A stretch of DNA of 32,050 nt, from the IMG/VR virus record IMGVR_UViG_3300049740_001014, positions 1-32,050 of that record. The stretch is one strand, 5' to 3'. This DNA comes from a virus. The position numbers and the translations under genes are program-made. Positions 24,712 to 31,865 of this stretch are shown one piece after another (position 1 is the stretch's first letter; each line of letters opens with the position of its first letter). The notes under the pieces were generated by a model. The model did no database searches. It had not been told where the DNA came from and worked only from the letters and a program-made list of their open reading frames with translations.

Positions 24712-25085
24712 TCATCCCTCACTCGGTCAAACTCCTCCGCCCAGTCAATGAAGTCATCATAGGATGTACTGGGTACAGGATTGTTGAATGTGTATACCAT
24801 TGTGTCGTAGTACCGTTGCTTAGTTAGCAGGTGAGCGTACGGCTCTATTGCGTCCAACCACTCGGTCACATCAGCGTTAGCGGTTGCAGGTAGCGGAGGT
24901 AGGCCACTCTCTTCAATCCACATCTGTACAGGCAACTCTTGGTCGCTGTCGTAGGTGATGTCGATTTTACGTTTGAGTCTGTACCCCACCCCAGTGTGTA
25001 CCTTCTCGGTTGTGGTAGAGAAGCGTAGTTTCGACAGTAAAATACCAAGTCCTACGTTGGTTAGCCAGTCCTTTGTCTTACCCAT
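24708..25085 (-). CDS. Hypothetical 125-residue protein
   Basis: I chose ATG 25085 over an upstream GTG because GGTGA lies at the right distance and the overlap with the previous gene becomes short. The N-terminal half is basic and beta-like (GVGYRLKRKIDITY). The C-terminal half is acidic and helical (FIDWAEEFDRVRDE). No family is recognised. Both flanking junctions overlap, so it is expressed with its neighbours in operon C. Confidence 0.7.
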   Translation of the reverse strand: MGKTKDWLTNVGLGILLSKLRFSTTTEKVHTGVGYRLKRKIDITYDSDQELPVQMWIEESGLPPLPATANADVTEWLDAIEPYAHLLTKQRYYDTMVYTFNNPVPSTSYDDFIDWAEEFDRVRDE

Positions 25086-26307
25086 GATTTTCACCTACCA
25101 ATGTAATGTAATCGACAATTTCATCCACGTCGGACAAGCCGTATGAAGTGAAAAGTCCAGTGTATATGAAGTGCCAATTGCGTCGTGGACTCCAAGTATA
25201 CTCTACTTTCACTGTTAAATTATCAGAAAGCGGTTCGGAAACCTGCCTTGCTGTGACGTTGATGTGTTGCTTACGCAATTGCTGTTCAATCTCAAACGGC
25301 AGTTCTGTCATAGCAATGATGTCAGGTACATCAACAACATCAAGCCCATCACGGAAACCGAGTGTGAACTCTATGTTGTCACCGACTCGCTTGTAATACA
25401 TGAGTTGGCCTGTTAGTGATACTGTGCCACTGGTCATCAAGAAGTATTCACCATGCTCTTTGATGAGGAAACCACCCTTCGGGTAATTGTGTAAGAGTTG
25501 CAAAGACTCTTCCCACGATGTAGGAAGCGGTTCTTTGTATTTAGAAAACGGAAGTTCTATACTTTCGCTGTGAATGTAATTTGTTTGGAGTGGATTCAGC
25601 CAACACCATGTAAGCGGTACATCTGTCGGTATGTCCATCATTAGGTCCACCATGAGTTCTTTGGCTCTATTGCGTACAGCACCTCGATGTGCCTGTATGA
25701 GTGTACTACAATCAGTGACAAACCAATACTCACTTGATGTCTCAACAATCCCAAGTTTGTTCTTTGTATAGGGACGCAGTGGTACGAACATCTCCTCCGC
25801 CAATTTGTCCCTGCCGATACCTGTAAACACCATCTGTATCAGCATTTCAGGATTGTAGTTGCTGATGTCCGACATGTCGAGCCTCATCTTCAACCACTTG
25901 ACCATACGGTAACGCACCGAAGACCAACGGTACTCCAATGCCCAACGCCAAAACATCTCGGCTTCGATTAAGGACATTGAACGACACAGGTCAAGCACCC
26001 AGTCCTCATCAGGTATGTTGTGTACCAACGCCATCAGTTCATCAACGTTCAAGCCTTTGCTTTGGTCGTTGGATTCCCATGTCAAGATTTTCGATATGTG
26101 TGCATTGTCACCGACTGCATCAAGTTGTTCAACAAAGCAACCACACTCGTTTGCAAGTTGTATCTTGACACGTCGTGCTGTCATGGGCAACCTTTCTTTG
26201 GCATCCAAGAAACGCCACACTGTAAGGGCTTCTTCCATTGACAAATCATTCGTCGTGAGATGACGTGGCATCTTTGAAACCAATGCACATAGACGCTGGA
26301 AATTCAT
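25078..26307 (-). CDS. Hypothetical 409-residue protein, possibly a degenerate ligase-like protein
   Basis: A large protein with a helical, Trp- and Met-rich N-terminal half (DEDWVLDLCRSMSLIEAEMF, WALEYRWSSVRYRMVKW) and a beta-rich C-terminal half. The layout faintly recalls ATP-dependent DNA ligases: a helical domain, then FVPLRPYTKNKLG, then a DCSTLIQAHRG segment where ligases carry KxDGxRxQxH, and GGFLIKEHGEYFL where they carry EGxxxK. The adenylated lysine is not evident, so if related it is probably inactive or very divergent. I hold this with low confidence. ATG 26307 overlaps the preceding stop (ATGA). Confidence 0.7.
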   Translation of the reverse strand: MNFQRLCALVSKMPRHLTTNDLSMEEALTVWRFLDAKERLPMTARRVKIQLANECGCFVEQLDAVGDNAHISKILTWESNDQSKGLNVDELMALVHNIPDEDWVLDLCRSMSLIEAEMFWRWALEYRWSSVRYRMVKWLKMRLDMSDISNYNPEMLIQMVFTGIGRDKLAEEMFVPLRPYTKNKLGIVETSSEYWFVTDCSTLIQAHRGAVRNRAKELMVDLMMDIPTDVPLTWCWLNPLQTNYIHSESIELPFSKYKEPLPTSWEESLQLLHNYPKGGFLIKEHGEYFLMTSGTVSLTGQLMYYKRVGDNIEFTLGFRDGLDVVDVPDIIAMTELPFEIEQQLRKQHINVTARQVSEPLSDNLTVKVEYTWSPRRNWHFIYTGLFTSYGLSDVDEIVDYITLVGENHG

Positions 26308-26633
26308 ACGTGTACCCCCAAGTATACCCTATCACTATCATCAACGATGAGGTTCTCAATCCACCCCGCACCATGCTCATCATGCTTGTATAACGCACCC
26401 GTCTTATCAGAACGGACTTTCAAGAATGGTATAGTTTCAGGGTGAAAGTTTTTGCTCACTATGAGATGACATCCTTTGTGCAACGCACTTCGTGCAATCA
26501 ATGCGCTTTGACTACGCAATAGACTGTGTACTACATCGGTGAGCGTAAAGGAAAGGCTCTCACCTGCGAGTGGTCCATCGACAAATTCCCATGTCCTATT
26601 CCGTTGTTTCCAACGGAGAAGGTATGCCTTCAT
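26304..26633 (-). CDS. Hypothetical 109-residue protein
   Basis: The open frame extends further into the PC4-like gene. I chose ATG 26633 because AGGGAAGAAG precedes it. This start leaves a 38-bp out-of-frame overlap with the end of the PC4-like gene. The product begins MKAYLLRWKQRNRTWEF and ends in a beta-rich DDSDRVYLGVHV. Several His and Lys residues occur in the middle. No family or catalytic motif is recognised. Confidence 0.65.
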   Translation of the reverse strand: MKAYLLRWKQRNRTWEFVDGPLAGESLSFTLTDVVHSLLRSQSALIARSALHKGCHLIVSKNFHPETIPFLKVRSDKTGALYKHDEHGAGWIENLIVDDSDRVYLGVHV

Positions 26634-26913
26634 CTTCTTCCCTCGCAATCCTTCGTTCTTCTTCTTCACTATGGGAGTCGATGTGGTCAAGTATCTCAAC
26701 CAAGACTGGGAGGAGTTCTCGGATTTGATTCGGTGTGAATCGTACTCCCTCTCTTGTATGTTCATAACCATCGTCCTTCCGCTTTAGCATACGAATGTCA
26801 ATCCAGTTTCGTCCTTTGAACTTAATCCATGCAGTGCGAACCTTTCCCTTTCCCGCACCCCACTTTTGGGTCTTCCCATCTTGGAGAAGATAGTCCCGTT
26901 CAAAACTGCTCAT
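26596..26913 (-). CDS. PC4/p15-like transcriptional coactivator, ssDNA-binding
   Basis: A 105-residue protein. The segment from AWIKFKGRNWIDIRMLKR (residues 28-45) through EGVRFTPNQIRELLPVLVEI (55-74) matches the PC4 fold: a curved sheet beginning kFkGkxxvdIRex, then a KGIxLxxxqwxxL helix. PC4 proteins bind single-stranded DNA as dimers and modulate transcription or protect ssDNA. The N-terminus is basic and Gly-rich (KWGAGKGKVR), and the C-terminus is acidic (HSEEEERRIAREEDE). A viral copy could tune promoter opening on viral or host DNA, or support replication. The ATG overlaps the preceding stop (ATGA). Confidence 0.8.
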   Translation of the reverse strand: MSSFERDYLLQDGKTQKWGAGKGKVRTAWIKFKGRNWIDIRMLKRKDDGYEHTREGVRFTPNQIRELLPVLVEILDHIDSHSEEEERRIAREEDEGIPSPLETTE

Positions 26914-27656
26914 TCTTCTTCCTCGTCCTTCTTGCGTGTTGTACGTTCAACCAACAAGCCCCACATCCACGGAGGTACTTTGCCCTCGTCGTGGTCGCTT
27001 CCTAAGACGTGATACATGTCATACACTGTGTTACCATTCAAACTCTCTTCTGTGAAGTACCCCTTGTCGGCTCGCTCTTTCAACTCGATGCGAGTCAATG
27101 CCTTGTAGGTGTGGTTGTCTGTGTGCCATGTCATGTACAACTCGTCACCCGCAAGCAGGTGGTAGTCTTGTGGCTCCATTGCAATATCAGCACTACATGC
27201 AGGGCATGTGATGTGTGTACGCCATAGTTCAACTGGTGCAGTGTTCCCACTATCGAGTTGAGCATCAATAGTTTCAACGTACTCATCAGACTTTCTTTCA
27301 AGGTTAAAGTTTGCAAGTGGTTCGCCACAGTCGCACGCCCAACCTGATGCAATCGCTTGTCGTTGTTGGAACTCTTGCTCCGCAACTTGTGTCGGGTCAA
27401 GTGGTGGTACAACCATTTCAAAACCATCAGGTGTTTGAACAGTGACACCCAGTTCATTGAACAAGTCCATCACGCTATTGTGGAATGCGTGTGTTTCGGG
27501 ATGGTCGTACATGGACATCAATGCCCATGTGGTTTCGTCTTGCTTATGGTACTGAACACCTGCACCCTGTGGTGACCATGTGCCACCAATGGGTATGCTG
27601 TCAATGTGTTCTCTCGCCCATACAATCAATTCTTCGTTTACTTCAAATGCTGTCAT
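26910..27656 (-). CDS. Hypothetical 248-residue protein with zinc-ribbon centre
   Basis: I chose ATG 27656, which follows GAGAGGTGA overlapping the upstream gene's end; an in-frame GTG three codons earlier is less likely. Cys108/Cys110 (CDCG) and Cys151/Cys154 (CPAC) form a probable zinc ribbon with a long insert. The N-terminal 100 residues include a Trp-, His- and Pro-rich part. The C-terminus ends in RKKDEEEE, which doubles as the next gene's ribosome-binding site. There is no recognised family. It precedes the PC4-like gene. Confidence 0.7.
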   Translation of the reverse strand: MTAFEVNEELIVWAREHIDSIPIGGTWSPQGAGVQYHKQDETTWALMSMYDHPETHAFHNSVMDLFNELGVTVQTPDGFEMVVPPLDPTQVAEQEFQQRQAIASGWACDCGEPLANFNLERKSDEYVETIDAQLDSGNTAPVELWRTHITCPACSADIAMEPQDYHLLAGDELYMTWHTDNHTYKALTRIELKERADKGYFTEESLNGNTVYDMYHVLGSDHDEGKVPPWMWGLLVERTTRKKDEEEE

Positions 27657-27657
27657 T

Positions 27658-27885
27658 TCATTCACCTCTCTTTACTTTGCACACCGTGAATATCTCACAA
27701 TGCTCACATGCAGTCAAAACCAAGTCGTCCCTGTCAAGCACATACACGTTAGCATTCGGTGCGTCACATACAGGGCATTCGGTTTCGTTCTTTAGTGTAA
27801 CGGCCACATCGTACTTCTTACCGAAGACTTTGATGGTTGCCGTTTCAAGACAATCGTGATTGTCCATCCGTACCTGTATACTCAT
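27658..27885 (-). CDS. 75-residue zinc-ribbon protein
   Basis: ATG 27885 overlaps the DUF932 stop (ATGA); the frame is open further upstream, but the overlap decides the start. Cys37/Cys40 (CPVC) and Cys60/Cys63 (CEHC) form a compact zinc ribbon preceded by about 35 beta-rich residues. The last codons carry the GAGAGGTGA ribosome-binding site of the next gene. A nucleic-acid or protein adaptor is likely; the target is unknown. Confidence 0.75.
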   Translation of the reverse strand: MSIQVRMDNHDCLETATIKVFGKKYDVAVTLKNETECPVCDAPNANVYVLDRDDLVLTACEHCEIFTVCKVKRGE

Positions 27886-28898
27886 TGAATCACTTCCATT
27901 GCTAACTCCCAAGCAATTTTCTTCCTGCGAGCGTAAGGACCGAAGATGGCCGACTCAATACCCTTGCGACTCTTCTCACCATTGCGGAGCGTTGTAGCAT
28001 GATGGTCGATGAACTCGGTGACAGCATTGTATGCCGACCACCATGTACCACCCATGTCACCCACATTGTTCTGTGGGCTTGAGAGCAACTGCATCAACTT
28101 ATTCATCTTGAGTTTTGTTTTGGTGTTCTCGGCCATCTCACCCGTTTCAGGGTCACGCTTGAGGCCAAGCACATCAATGAAGTACTCCTTGACATCATCA
28201 ATCTCGTACTGAACAGTAGCCAGTTCGCTTGCTTGTACACCCCATTCGATGAACTGCTTGTTCATGACACCCAGTGCTTGGCGTACATCATCAACACGCT
28301 CACCCATTTTAGATGTGTGACGCACGTTGTAGGTGGATGCCTTACCCTGTCCAATTGCACCACTCAATGTGTTTTGACAAACGACACGGATTGGTGTAGG
28401 AAGGAACTTCACTGCACCTGTACCGTCGTGCTTGTTCGTGATAAGGAAGTATTGCTCAACTGGGTCTTGTCCATTGATGATGATGGTATCAGGCAACTTC
28501 GCCAAAATCCATACGGTTTCCCCGTTACCCAATGCACCTGCAACTTCGATAGCCGCTTCGTGCGATTGTAGAATCTCATCCATGAATCCAAATGCATCCA
28601 CGTTCTGTAGTGGTTTCCATACTCGACCTACGGCTTTGCCCCCACGAGTGAGTGGGACAAGTCCCTCCTCGCTCTCACGGAAGACACCGTATGTATCGGG
28701 TACAATTTCGATTTCATCTATTTCATTGTGGAACTTTAACGGTAACTTTACAACTTCCCAATCAAGGTGTGCTTTCTGTAATGCTTCCGTCGTGGTCATC
28801 AGACCCTCGACAGATGTTCCCAGTCCATGCCACGGTGTACTACCCGCCCATGCTGTCATGTATTCTCCGCTTGCTGTTTGTGCTAAATCGTGTGCCAT
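27882..28898 (-). CDS. DUF932 (phage/plasmid-like) protein
   Basis: A 338-residue protein. WAGSTPWHGLGTSV near residue 17, then VFRESEEGLVPL, RVWKPLQNVDAFGFMDEIL, ITNKHDGTGAVKFLPTPIRVVCQNTLS and the C-terminal GTWWSAYNAVTEFIDH match the DUF932 family. That family is common on phages, plasmids and some archaeal viruses, with no established biochemical function. Length agrees with the family norm. ATG 28898 is chosen because GGAGG-N7 precedes it and it starts just after the upstream stop. It is often an early gene in phages, which fits operon C. Confidence 0.9.
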   Translation of the reverse strand: MAHDLAQTASGEYMTAWAGSTPWHGLGTSVEGLMTTTEALQKAHLDWEVVKLPLKFHNEIDEIEIVPDTYGVFRESEEGLVPLTRGGKAVGRVWKPLQNVDAFGFMDEILQSHEAAIEVAGALGNGETVWILAKLPDTIIINGQDPVEQYFLITNKHDGTGAVKFLPTPIRVVCQNTLSGAIGQGKASTYNVRHTSKMGERVDDVRQALGVMNKQFIEWGVQASELATVQYEIDDVKEYFIDVLGLKRDPETGEMAENTKTKLKMNKLMQLLSSPQNNVGDMGGTWWSAYNAVTEFIDHHATTLRNGEKSRKGIESAIFGPYARRKKIAWELAMEVIQ

Positions 28899-28900
28899 AT

Positions 28901-29107
28901 CTATTCCTCCTGTTCTGCTAATTCTGCAATCCATTCTCGCTGTTGAGCGCAACCGACACCATACGTAATCTCGTATCGTTCGTAGAAGTCATCAGCCGCT
29001 TCCCAACCACAGGTTTCGACCATCATCTCTACGTCGCTTCTCTCCCATTCATCCATACCTGCTTGTGCTACAAAGCACGCAAGTTGTGTCATGTTCCTGT
29101 ACCCCAT
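28901..29107 (-). CDS. Small acidic hypothetical protein (68 residues)
   Basis: ATG 29107 lies just after the preceding stop, with GGAGG-N7 upstream. The product is acidic and helical with many Trp, Met and Glu residues (MDEWERSDVEMMVETCGWEA). It ends EWIAELAEQEE, whose codons give the DUF932 gene's ribosome-binding site. No family is recognised. Confidence 0.7.
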   Translation of the reverse strand: MGYRNMTQLACFVAQAGMDEWERSDVEMMVETCGWEAADDFYERYEITYGVGCAQQREWIAELAEQEE

Positions 29108-29109
29108 GT

Positions 29110-29271
29110 TTAGTCCTCCTGTAGTATCTCGTAATCCACTGCGTCAAACAATGCATCATCGAATGGTTTGCCGAACAACTTGTGTACGACCCACAACTTC
29201 TCCTCAAGTTCTTCTTCGCTGTCAGCAAGTATCTCGCCTTCGTACGTTACTTTGACCATGAATGTTTTCAT
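29110..29271 (-). CDS. Small acidic hypothetical protein (53 residues)
   Basis: The frame opens 12 codons earlier within the upstream gene, but ATG 29271 lies one base after that gene's stop and is preceded by GAGGTG. The product begins with a beta strand (MKTFMVKVTYEGEIL), followed by an acidic helix (DSEEELEEKLWVVHKLFG). This is a plausible small beta-alpha fold. The last codons give the next gene's GGAGG. Function unknown. Confidence 0.68.
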   Translation of the reverse strand: MKTFMVKVTYEGEILADSEEELEEKLWVVHKLFGKPFDDALFDAVDYEILQED

Positions 29272-29272
29272 C

Positions 29273-29788
29273 TCAAGCACCTCGTCCATATCGCAATACC
29301 ATTTCATACAGTGCGGGATGTGTTTTACGTAGAGTTATGAGTGGTGTGTGATAAATCAAATCATCAAACACACTCATCAAGTCATCTCGTTGTACACCCA
29401 TGATGAGTAGTACTTCCCCAACAGGTACTTCTTCAACCTCACCCACACGGTGTTCAGGCTTGACCGCCTCAATAACGTCGTTCACTTTGTTGTGGTCTTG
29501 CGAATATGCTTGTGCATTAACATGCGATTGATTCCATTGCTTTGCACCTGAAATGATACGACTGTACACCATGCGTTTGCGTGATGGACACTTACGCTTA
29601 GTTGCGTAACCTTCCCCTGCCATGCTCGATAATTGTTCGGACAAGTTCTTGAATGATACATCGGAACGCTTGGAGATGAACGGGAAGAGTTCCTCTCGTG
29701 AACACTCCGTATCTCCAAACTCTTCATGCAATACTCGCCAAACATAGTTGCGCTTCGTTTCTTTTGGTTGTCTTTTGTAAACTGCCAT
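29273..29788 (-). CDS. Hypothetical 171-residue protein, possible winged-helix regulator
   Basis: First gene of operon C. The open frame runs upstream through promoter copy 3, so ATG 29788 is the real start, 27 bp from the TATA box. The first 80 residues are basic and could form a helix-turn-helix or winged-helix (YVWRVLHEEFGD, then REELFPFISKRSDVSFKNLSE and a basic KRKCPSRKRMVYSR wing). The rest is more acidic. A DNA-binding regulator would fit a first-in-operon early gene, but this is by eye only. Confidence 0.65.
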   Translation of the reverse strand: MAVYKRQPKETKRNYVWRVLHEEFGDTECSREELFPFISKRSDVSFKNLSEQLSSMAGEGYATKRKCPSRKRMVYSRIISGAKQWNQSHVNAQAYSQDHNKVNDVIEAVKPEHRVGEVEEVPVGEVLLIMGVQRDDLMSVFDDLIYHTPLITLRKTHPALYEMVLRYGRGA

Positions 29789-29794
29789 TTTTCT

Positions 29795-29823
29795 CACCTT
29801 CTTTCTCTTTGCCGATTTATAAA
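29795..29823 (-). promoter_or_regulatory. Archaeal TATA promoter, repeat copy 3 (operon C)
   Basis: The TATA box TTTATAAA is at 29816-29823 (- strand), then TCGGCAAAGAGAAAGAAGGTG. The preceding gene stops nine bases before it, and the next ATG is at 29788. It differs from copy 2 at one position in the 29 bp. Confidence 0.88.
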
Positions 29824-29832
29824 GGAAATCGG

Positions 29833-30246
29833 TCATTCCTCCTCATAAGCAATGCGCTCATTGTTGTACACCAAACCGAAATCGTCCTGTGTAGTGTACT
29901 CATCCGTTGGTCGATGTGGTATGCCCCATTGGTACATCGTGTACCATACGTCGCTCAATGCACGAGCATACGTTGGGTCAGGGACGCTTGCTTTGAAATT
30001 GTCATAGTCAATGCAGTTAATCTGCGTGTCCGTGTATCTCTTGAACTCTTCTCTCGTGACATACATTCGATACGGATAATCCGCATCAAGGTCTATGAAG
30101 ATACGGTCATCTTCAAGCGATGGATGTTCCTGTAGATACAACAAGACACAGATTAGATGCTCCTCTTTGCGAGCACGCACCAGTAGTTCATCTGTACCAC
30201 GTCGCTTGACGACGCTTACCCATCCTTCATTCGTTGCTATCCACAC
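29833..30246 (-). CDS. Conserved phage/prokaryotic hypothetical protein (137 residues)
   Basis: The start is GTG 30246, with GGGAGAGGATAACC upstream, overlapping the zinc-ribbon gene by 20 bp. The pattern MWIATNEGWVSVVKRRGTDE, LLVRARKEEHL, DADYPYRMYVTREEF, INCIDYDNFKASV and DVWYTMYQWG matches a small uncharacterised protein found across bacteria and phages (MWxxTxxGFxSVV...LxVRAR...DYxYRxxV...IDYxNFKxxV). Its wide spread implies a useful role, but none is known to me. Last gene of operon D. Confidence 0.82.
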   Translation of the reverse strand: MWIATNEGWVSVVKRRGTDELLVRARKEEHLICVLLYLQEHPSLEDDRIFIDLDADYPYRMYVTREEFKRYTDTQINCIDYDNFKASVPDPTYARALSDVWYTMYQWGIPHRPTDEYTTQDDFGLVYNNERIAYEEE

Positions 30247-30478
30247 GGTTATCCTCTCCCATAATCATTTCAATTCCTTTGAACTGCCATACTTCAAACC
30301 ACATTGATTTGCAATCAGCACAGGCCACGTCGATTGACCCACTCATGAAATCGCTACGGTATCGTAACTGGTCACTTCCGCAAGAGGGACAGTGTACAAT
30401 CTCCTCTTGCTCTTGTTGTGAAAGTATCAACTCACACAATTCTTTCTTCGTCTTTCTCATCAATTTTTTCTCGTCCAT
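30227..30478 (-). CDS. 83-residue zinc-ribbon protein
   Basis: ATG 30478 lies five bases after the stop of the tiny 27-residue gene. The N-terminus is a basic helix (EKKLMRKTKKELCELIL). Then CPSC at residues 30-33 and CADC at 53-56 form a standard zinc ribbon, followed by KSMWFEVWQF. The combination resembles transcription-factor-like zinc ribbons, but no specific family can be named. Confidence 0.75.
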   Translation of the reverse strand: MDEKKLMRKTKKELCELILSQQEQEEIVHCPSCGSDQLRYRSDFMSGSIDVACADCKSMWFEVWQFKGIEMIMGEDNRVDSNE

Positions 30479-30482
30479 ATTA

Positions 30483-30566
30483 TCACGCCTCAAAGTATTC
30501 AATGTAGATGAATTCATCTTCTTCGATTTTGATTTTGATGTTGTGCTCGTTCATGTCTTTACTCAT
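30483..30566 (-). CDS. Tiny acidic peptide gene (27 residues)
   Basis: This frame fills the gap between the phosphatase and the zinc-ribbon gene. ATG 30566 overlaps the phosphatase stop by eight bases; an in-frame ATG at 30554 would give 23 residues. The product is NEHNIKIKIEEDEFIYIEYF plus a short end, an alternating hydrophobic/acidic pattern that suggests a single beta hairpin. Size makes it uncertain; its fit in the coupled chain is the main support. Confidence 0.45.
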   Translation of the reverse strand: MSKDMNEHNIKIKIEEDEFIYIEYFEA

Positions 30567-31026
30567 TGTCATCTCTCCCTCTTTCCAGTTCACGAATTAC
30601 ACTTTCATACAACAGAATTTTTCTTGATATTTTGTCAGTGAAAATATCGAGTCCAATCTTTGGTCGCATTGCACCCATGGTTTCCAATGTGTTACCGTGG
30701 TTCTTGTACGGAAGCAAGTGGGAAAGCACAATGAAACCTACACCACCAGTGCGGTCACGTCCATGTACACAGTGTAGCAATACGTGCTTACCCTCGGCAA
30801 TTAAGTCGAGCACCAACTCCGAAGCGTGTTGCCAAATGAACGGGTCGTTGTTGTGTGCTCGGAAGTAGTAGTGATGTCGCTCTTGCTTGTCACTGTCAAT
30901 GAATCGTGGTGGGAATCGGCACAAGGTCACAACCGTGTGTGTCGGCTTGAGTGTATCTCGAAAATCCTCAAGGTCACACATGGTTAGTGACGAGCCATTC
31001 GCAAATGTGATTGGTGTATTCTTCAT
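30559..31026 (-). CDS. Cys-based tyrosine/dual-specificity protein phosphatase
   Basis: A 155-residue protein with the phosphatase signature HCVHGRDRTG (His85, Cys86, Arg92, Thr93), matching HCxxGxxRT. The preceding strand VLLHC and following helix GGVGFIVLSHLL are typical of the fold. A possible general-acid Asp lies in the HNNDPFIW segment near residue 61. The nucleophile and phosphate-binding Arg are both present, so it should be active. Substrates could be phosphoproteins or RNA 5' triphosphate ends, as with some viral members. The ATG overlaps the preceding stop (ATGA). Confidence 0.87.
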   Translation of the reverse strand: MKNTPITFANGSSLTMCDLEDFRDTLKPTHTVVTLCRFPPRFIDSDKQERHHYYFRAHNNDPFIWQHASELVLDLIAEGKHVLLHCVHGRDRTGGVGFIVLSHLLPYKNHGNTLETMGAMRPKIGLDIFTDKISRKILLYESVIRELERGRDDNE

Positions 31027-31388
31027 GCTTTCACCTCAAATCCTTGTTGTATCTCTTTGGCAGTCATGTCGTGATGCCACAGTTCTTGCATGTCAATTTG
31101 ACCTTCCATCTCTATACCGCAATCTTTGCACCTCCACACCATGTCAATCGTACCATAACCATAGTGGTCGTTCATGGACACGATTTCAATGCAGGGGTGA
31201 ATACATTCAATGCGCTCACTCGCTGTATTAAGACAGGCTTCCATGCTTTTAATCGTGTACTCGAAATCTTTTGTTAATTCACTATCGGTTAAGACCTCGC
31301 TCTTTTTCAAATCAATTGCTGTATCGTACAAGACTCGCAATTGCGTACGCATCGTTTCTATTTTCTTTCGTTGTTCTTCTGTATTCAT
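31023..31388 (-). CDS. Helical protein with C-terminal zinc site (121 residues)
   Basis: ATG 31388 has GGAGG-N7 upstream; ATG 31394, which overlaps the previous stop, would put GGAGG only one base away. The first 60 residues form a charged helix that could be a coiled coil. Cys62/Cys66 (ECIHPC) and Cys87/Cys90 (CKDC) make a probable zinc site, followed by an acidic end. No family is recognised. It belongs to a series of small metal-binding proteins in operon D. Confidence 0.72.
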   Translation of the reverse strand: MNTEEQRKKIETMRTQLRVLYDTAIDLKKSEVLTDSELTKDFEYTIKSMEACLNTASERIECIHPCIEIVSMNDHYGYGTIDMVWRCKDCGIEMEGQIDMQELWHHDMTAKEIQQGFEVKA

Positions 31389-31390
31389 AT

Positions 31391-31555
31391 TCATTCCTCC
31401 TCTCGTAGTGCAAAGCAATGTGAGCAAGCCATCGTGCCGTCCACATCATACTCCTCAACGCTATCGACAATCTTGCCACACACGTCGCATTCGTACGATG
31501 CATTCGCTCGGTCTTCCCACAACTGTGCGTCCATTCTTTCATACCAGTCGTGCAT
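31391..31555 (-). CDS. 54-residue zinc-ribbon protein
   Basis: This short gene fills the gap between two longer ones. ATG 31555 has GGAGG-N7 upstream; ATG 31561, overlapping the previous stop, is an alternative. The N-terminus is an acidic, Trp-rich helix (MHDWYERMDAQLWEDR). CDVC at residues 23-26 and CSHC at 44-47 form a zinc ribbon. It ends ALREEE, like the preceding gene's end (VLREEE), and the same bases form the next ribosome-binding site. Confidence 0.78.
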   Translation of the reverse strand: MHDWYERMDAQLWEDRANASYECDVCGKIVDSVEEYDVDGTMACSHCFALREEE

Positions 31556-31557
31556 GT

Positions 31558-31860
31558 TCATTCCTCCTCCCGTAGTACATCGAATGGGTCTTCAATCTCG
31601 GTTTCGGAAAGTGTGAATACAGTCCTACGCATTACACCACAATTCACACAGATTTCCAAGTCTTTCACAATCTCATGACCATCGTACCGAAGACCTACAT
31701 GACCGTCTTCCCACGGTATGTACGCCCAGTCATGATTACCTGCTTCACAAATACGTGTATTGTAGCCTTGCTTCTCAAACTCTTCAAGCAGTGCCAGTCG
31801 TCGTTGCAGTGCTTGCATCTCTTGCCTTAACTTGAATTTTGCATTGTCTATTGCTTTCAT
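31558..31860 (-). CDS. Coiled-coil plus zinc-site protein (100 residues), first gene of operon D
   Basis: ATG 31860 lies 26 bp from the TATA box of promoter copy 4. Residues 1-32 form a heptad-like helix (FKLRQEMQALQRRLALLEEF). Then Cys38, His43, Cys71 and Cys74 (C..H..CVNC) form a plausible metal site, followed by a short acidic tail. The layout of a helix plus CxxC knuckle resembles the downstream 121-residue protein, suggesting distant duplication. Function unknown; first-in-operon position suggests an early regulator. Confidence 0.75.
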   Translation of the reverse strand: MKAIDNAKFKLRQEMQALQRRLALLEEFEKQGYNTRICEAGNHDWAYIPWEDGHVGLRYDGHEIVKDLEICVNCGVMRRTVFTLSETEIEDPFDVLREEE

Positions 31861-31865
31861 TTTAT

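Noticed and set aside
29789-29836. A conserved basic leader peptide (YKSAKRKKVRK) resembling a nuclear-localisation-like or signal tag
   Set aside because: It is translated promoter copy 3. In copies 1 and 4 the equivalent frame is not joined to the downstream gene, so the conservation is in DNA, not protein.
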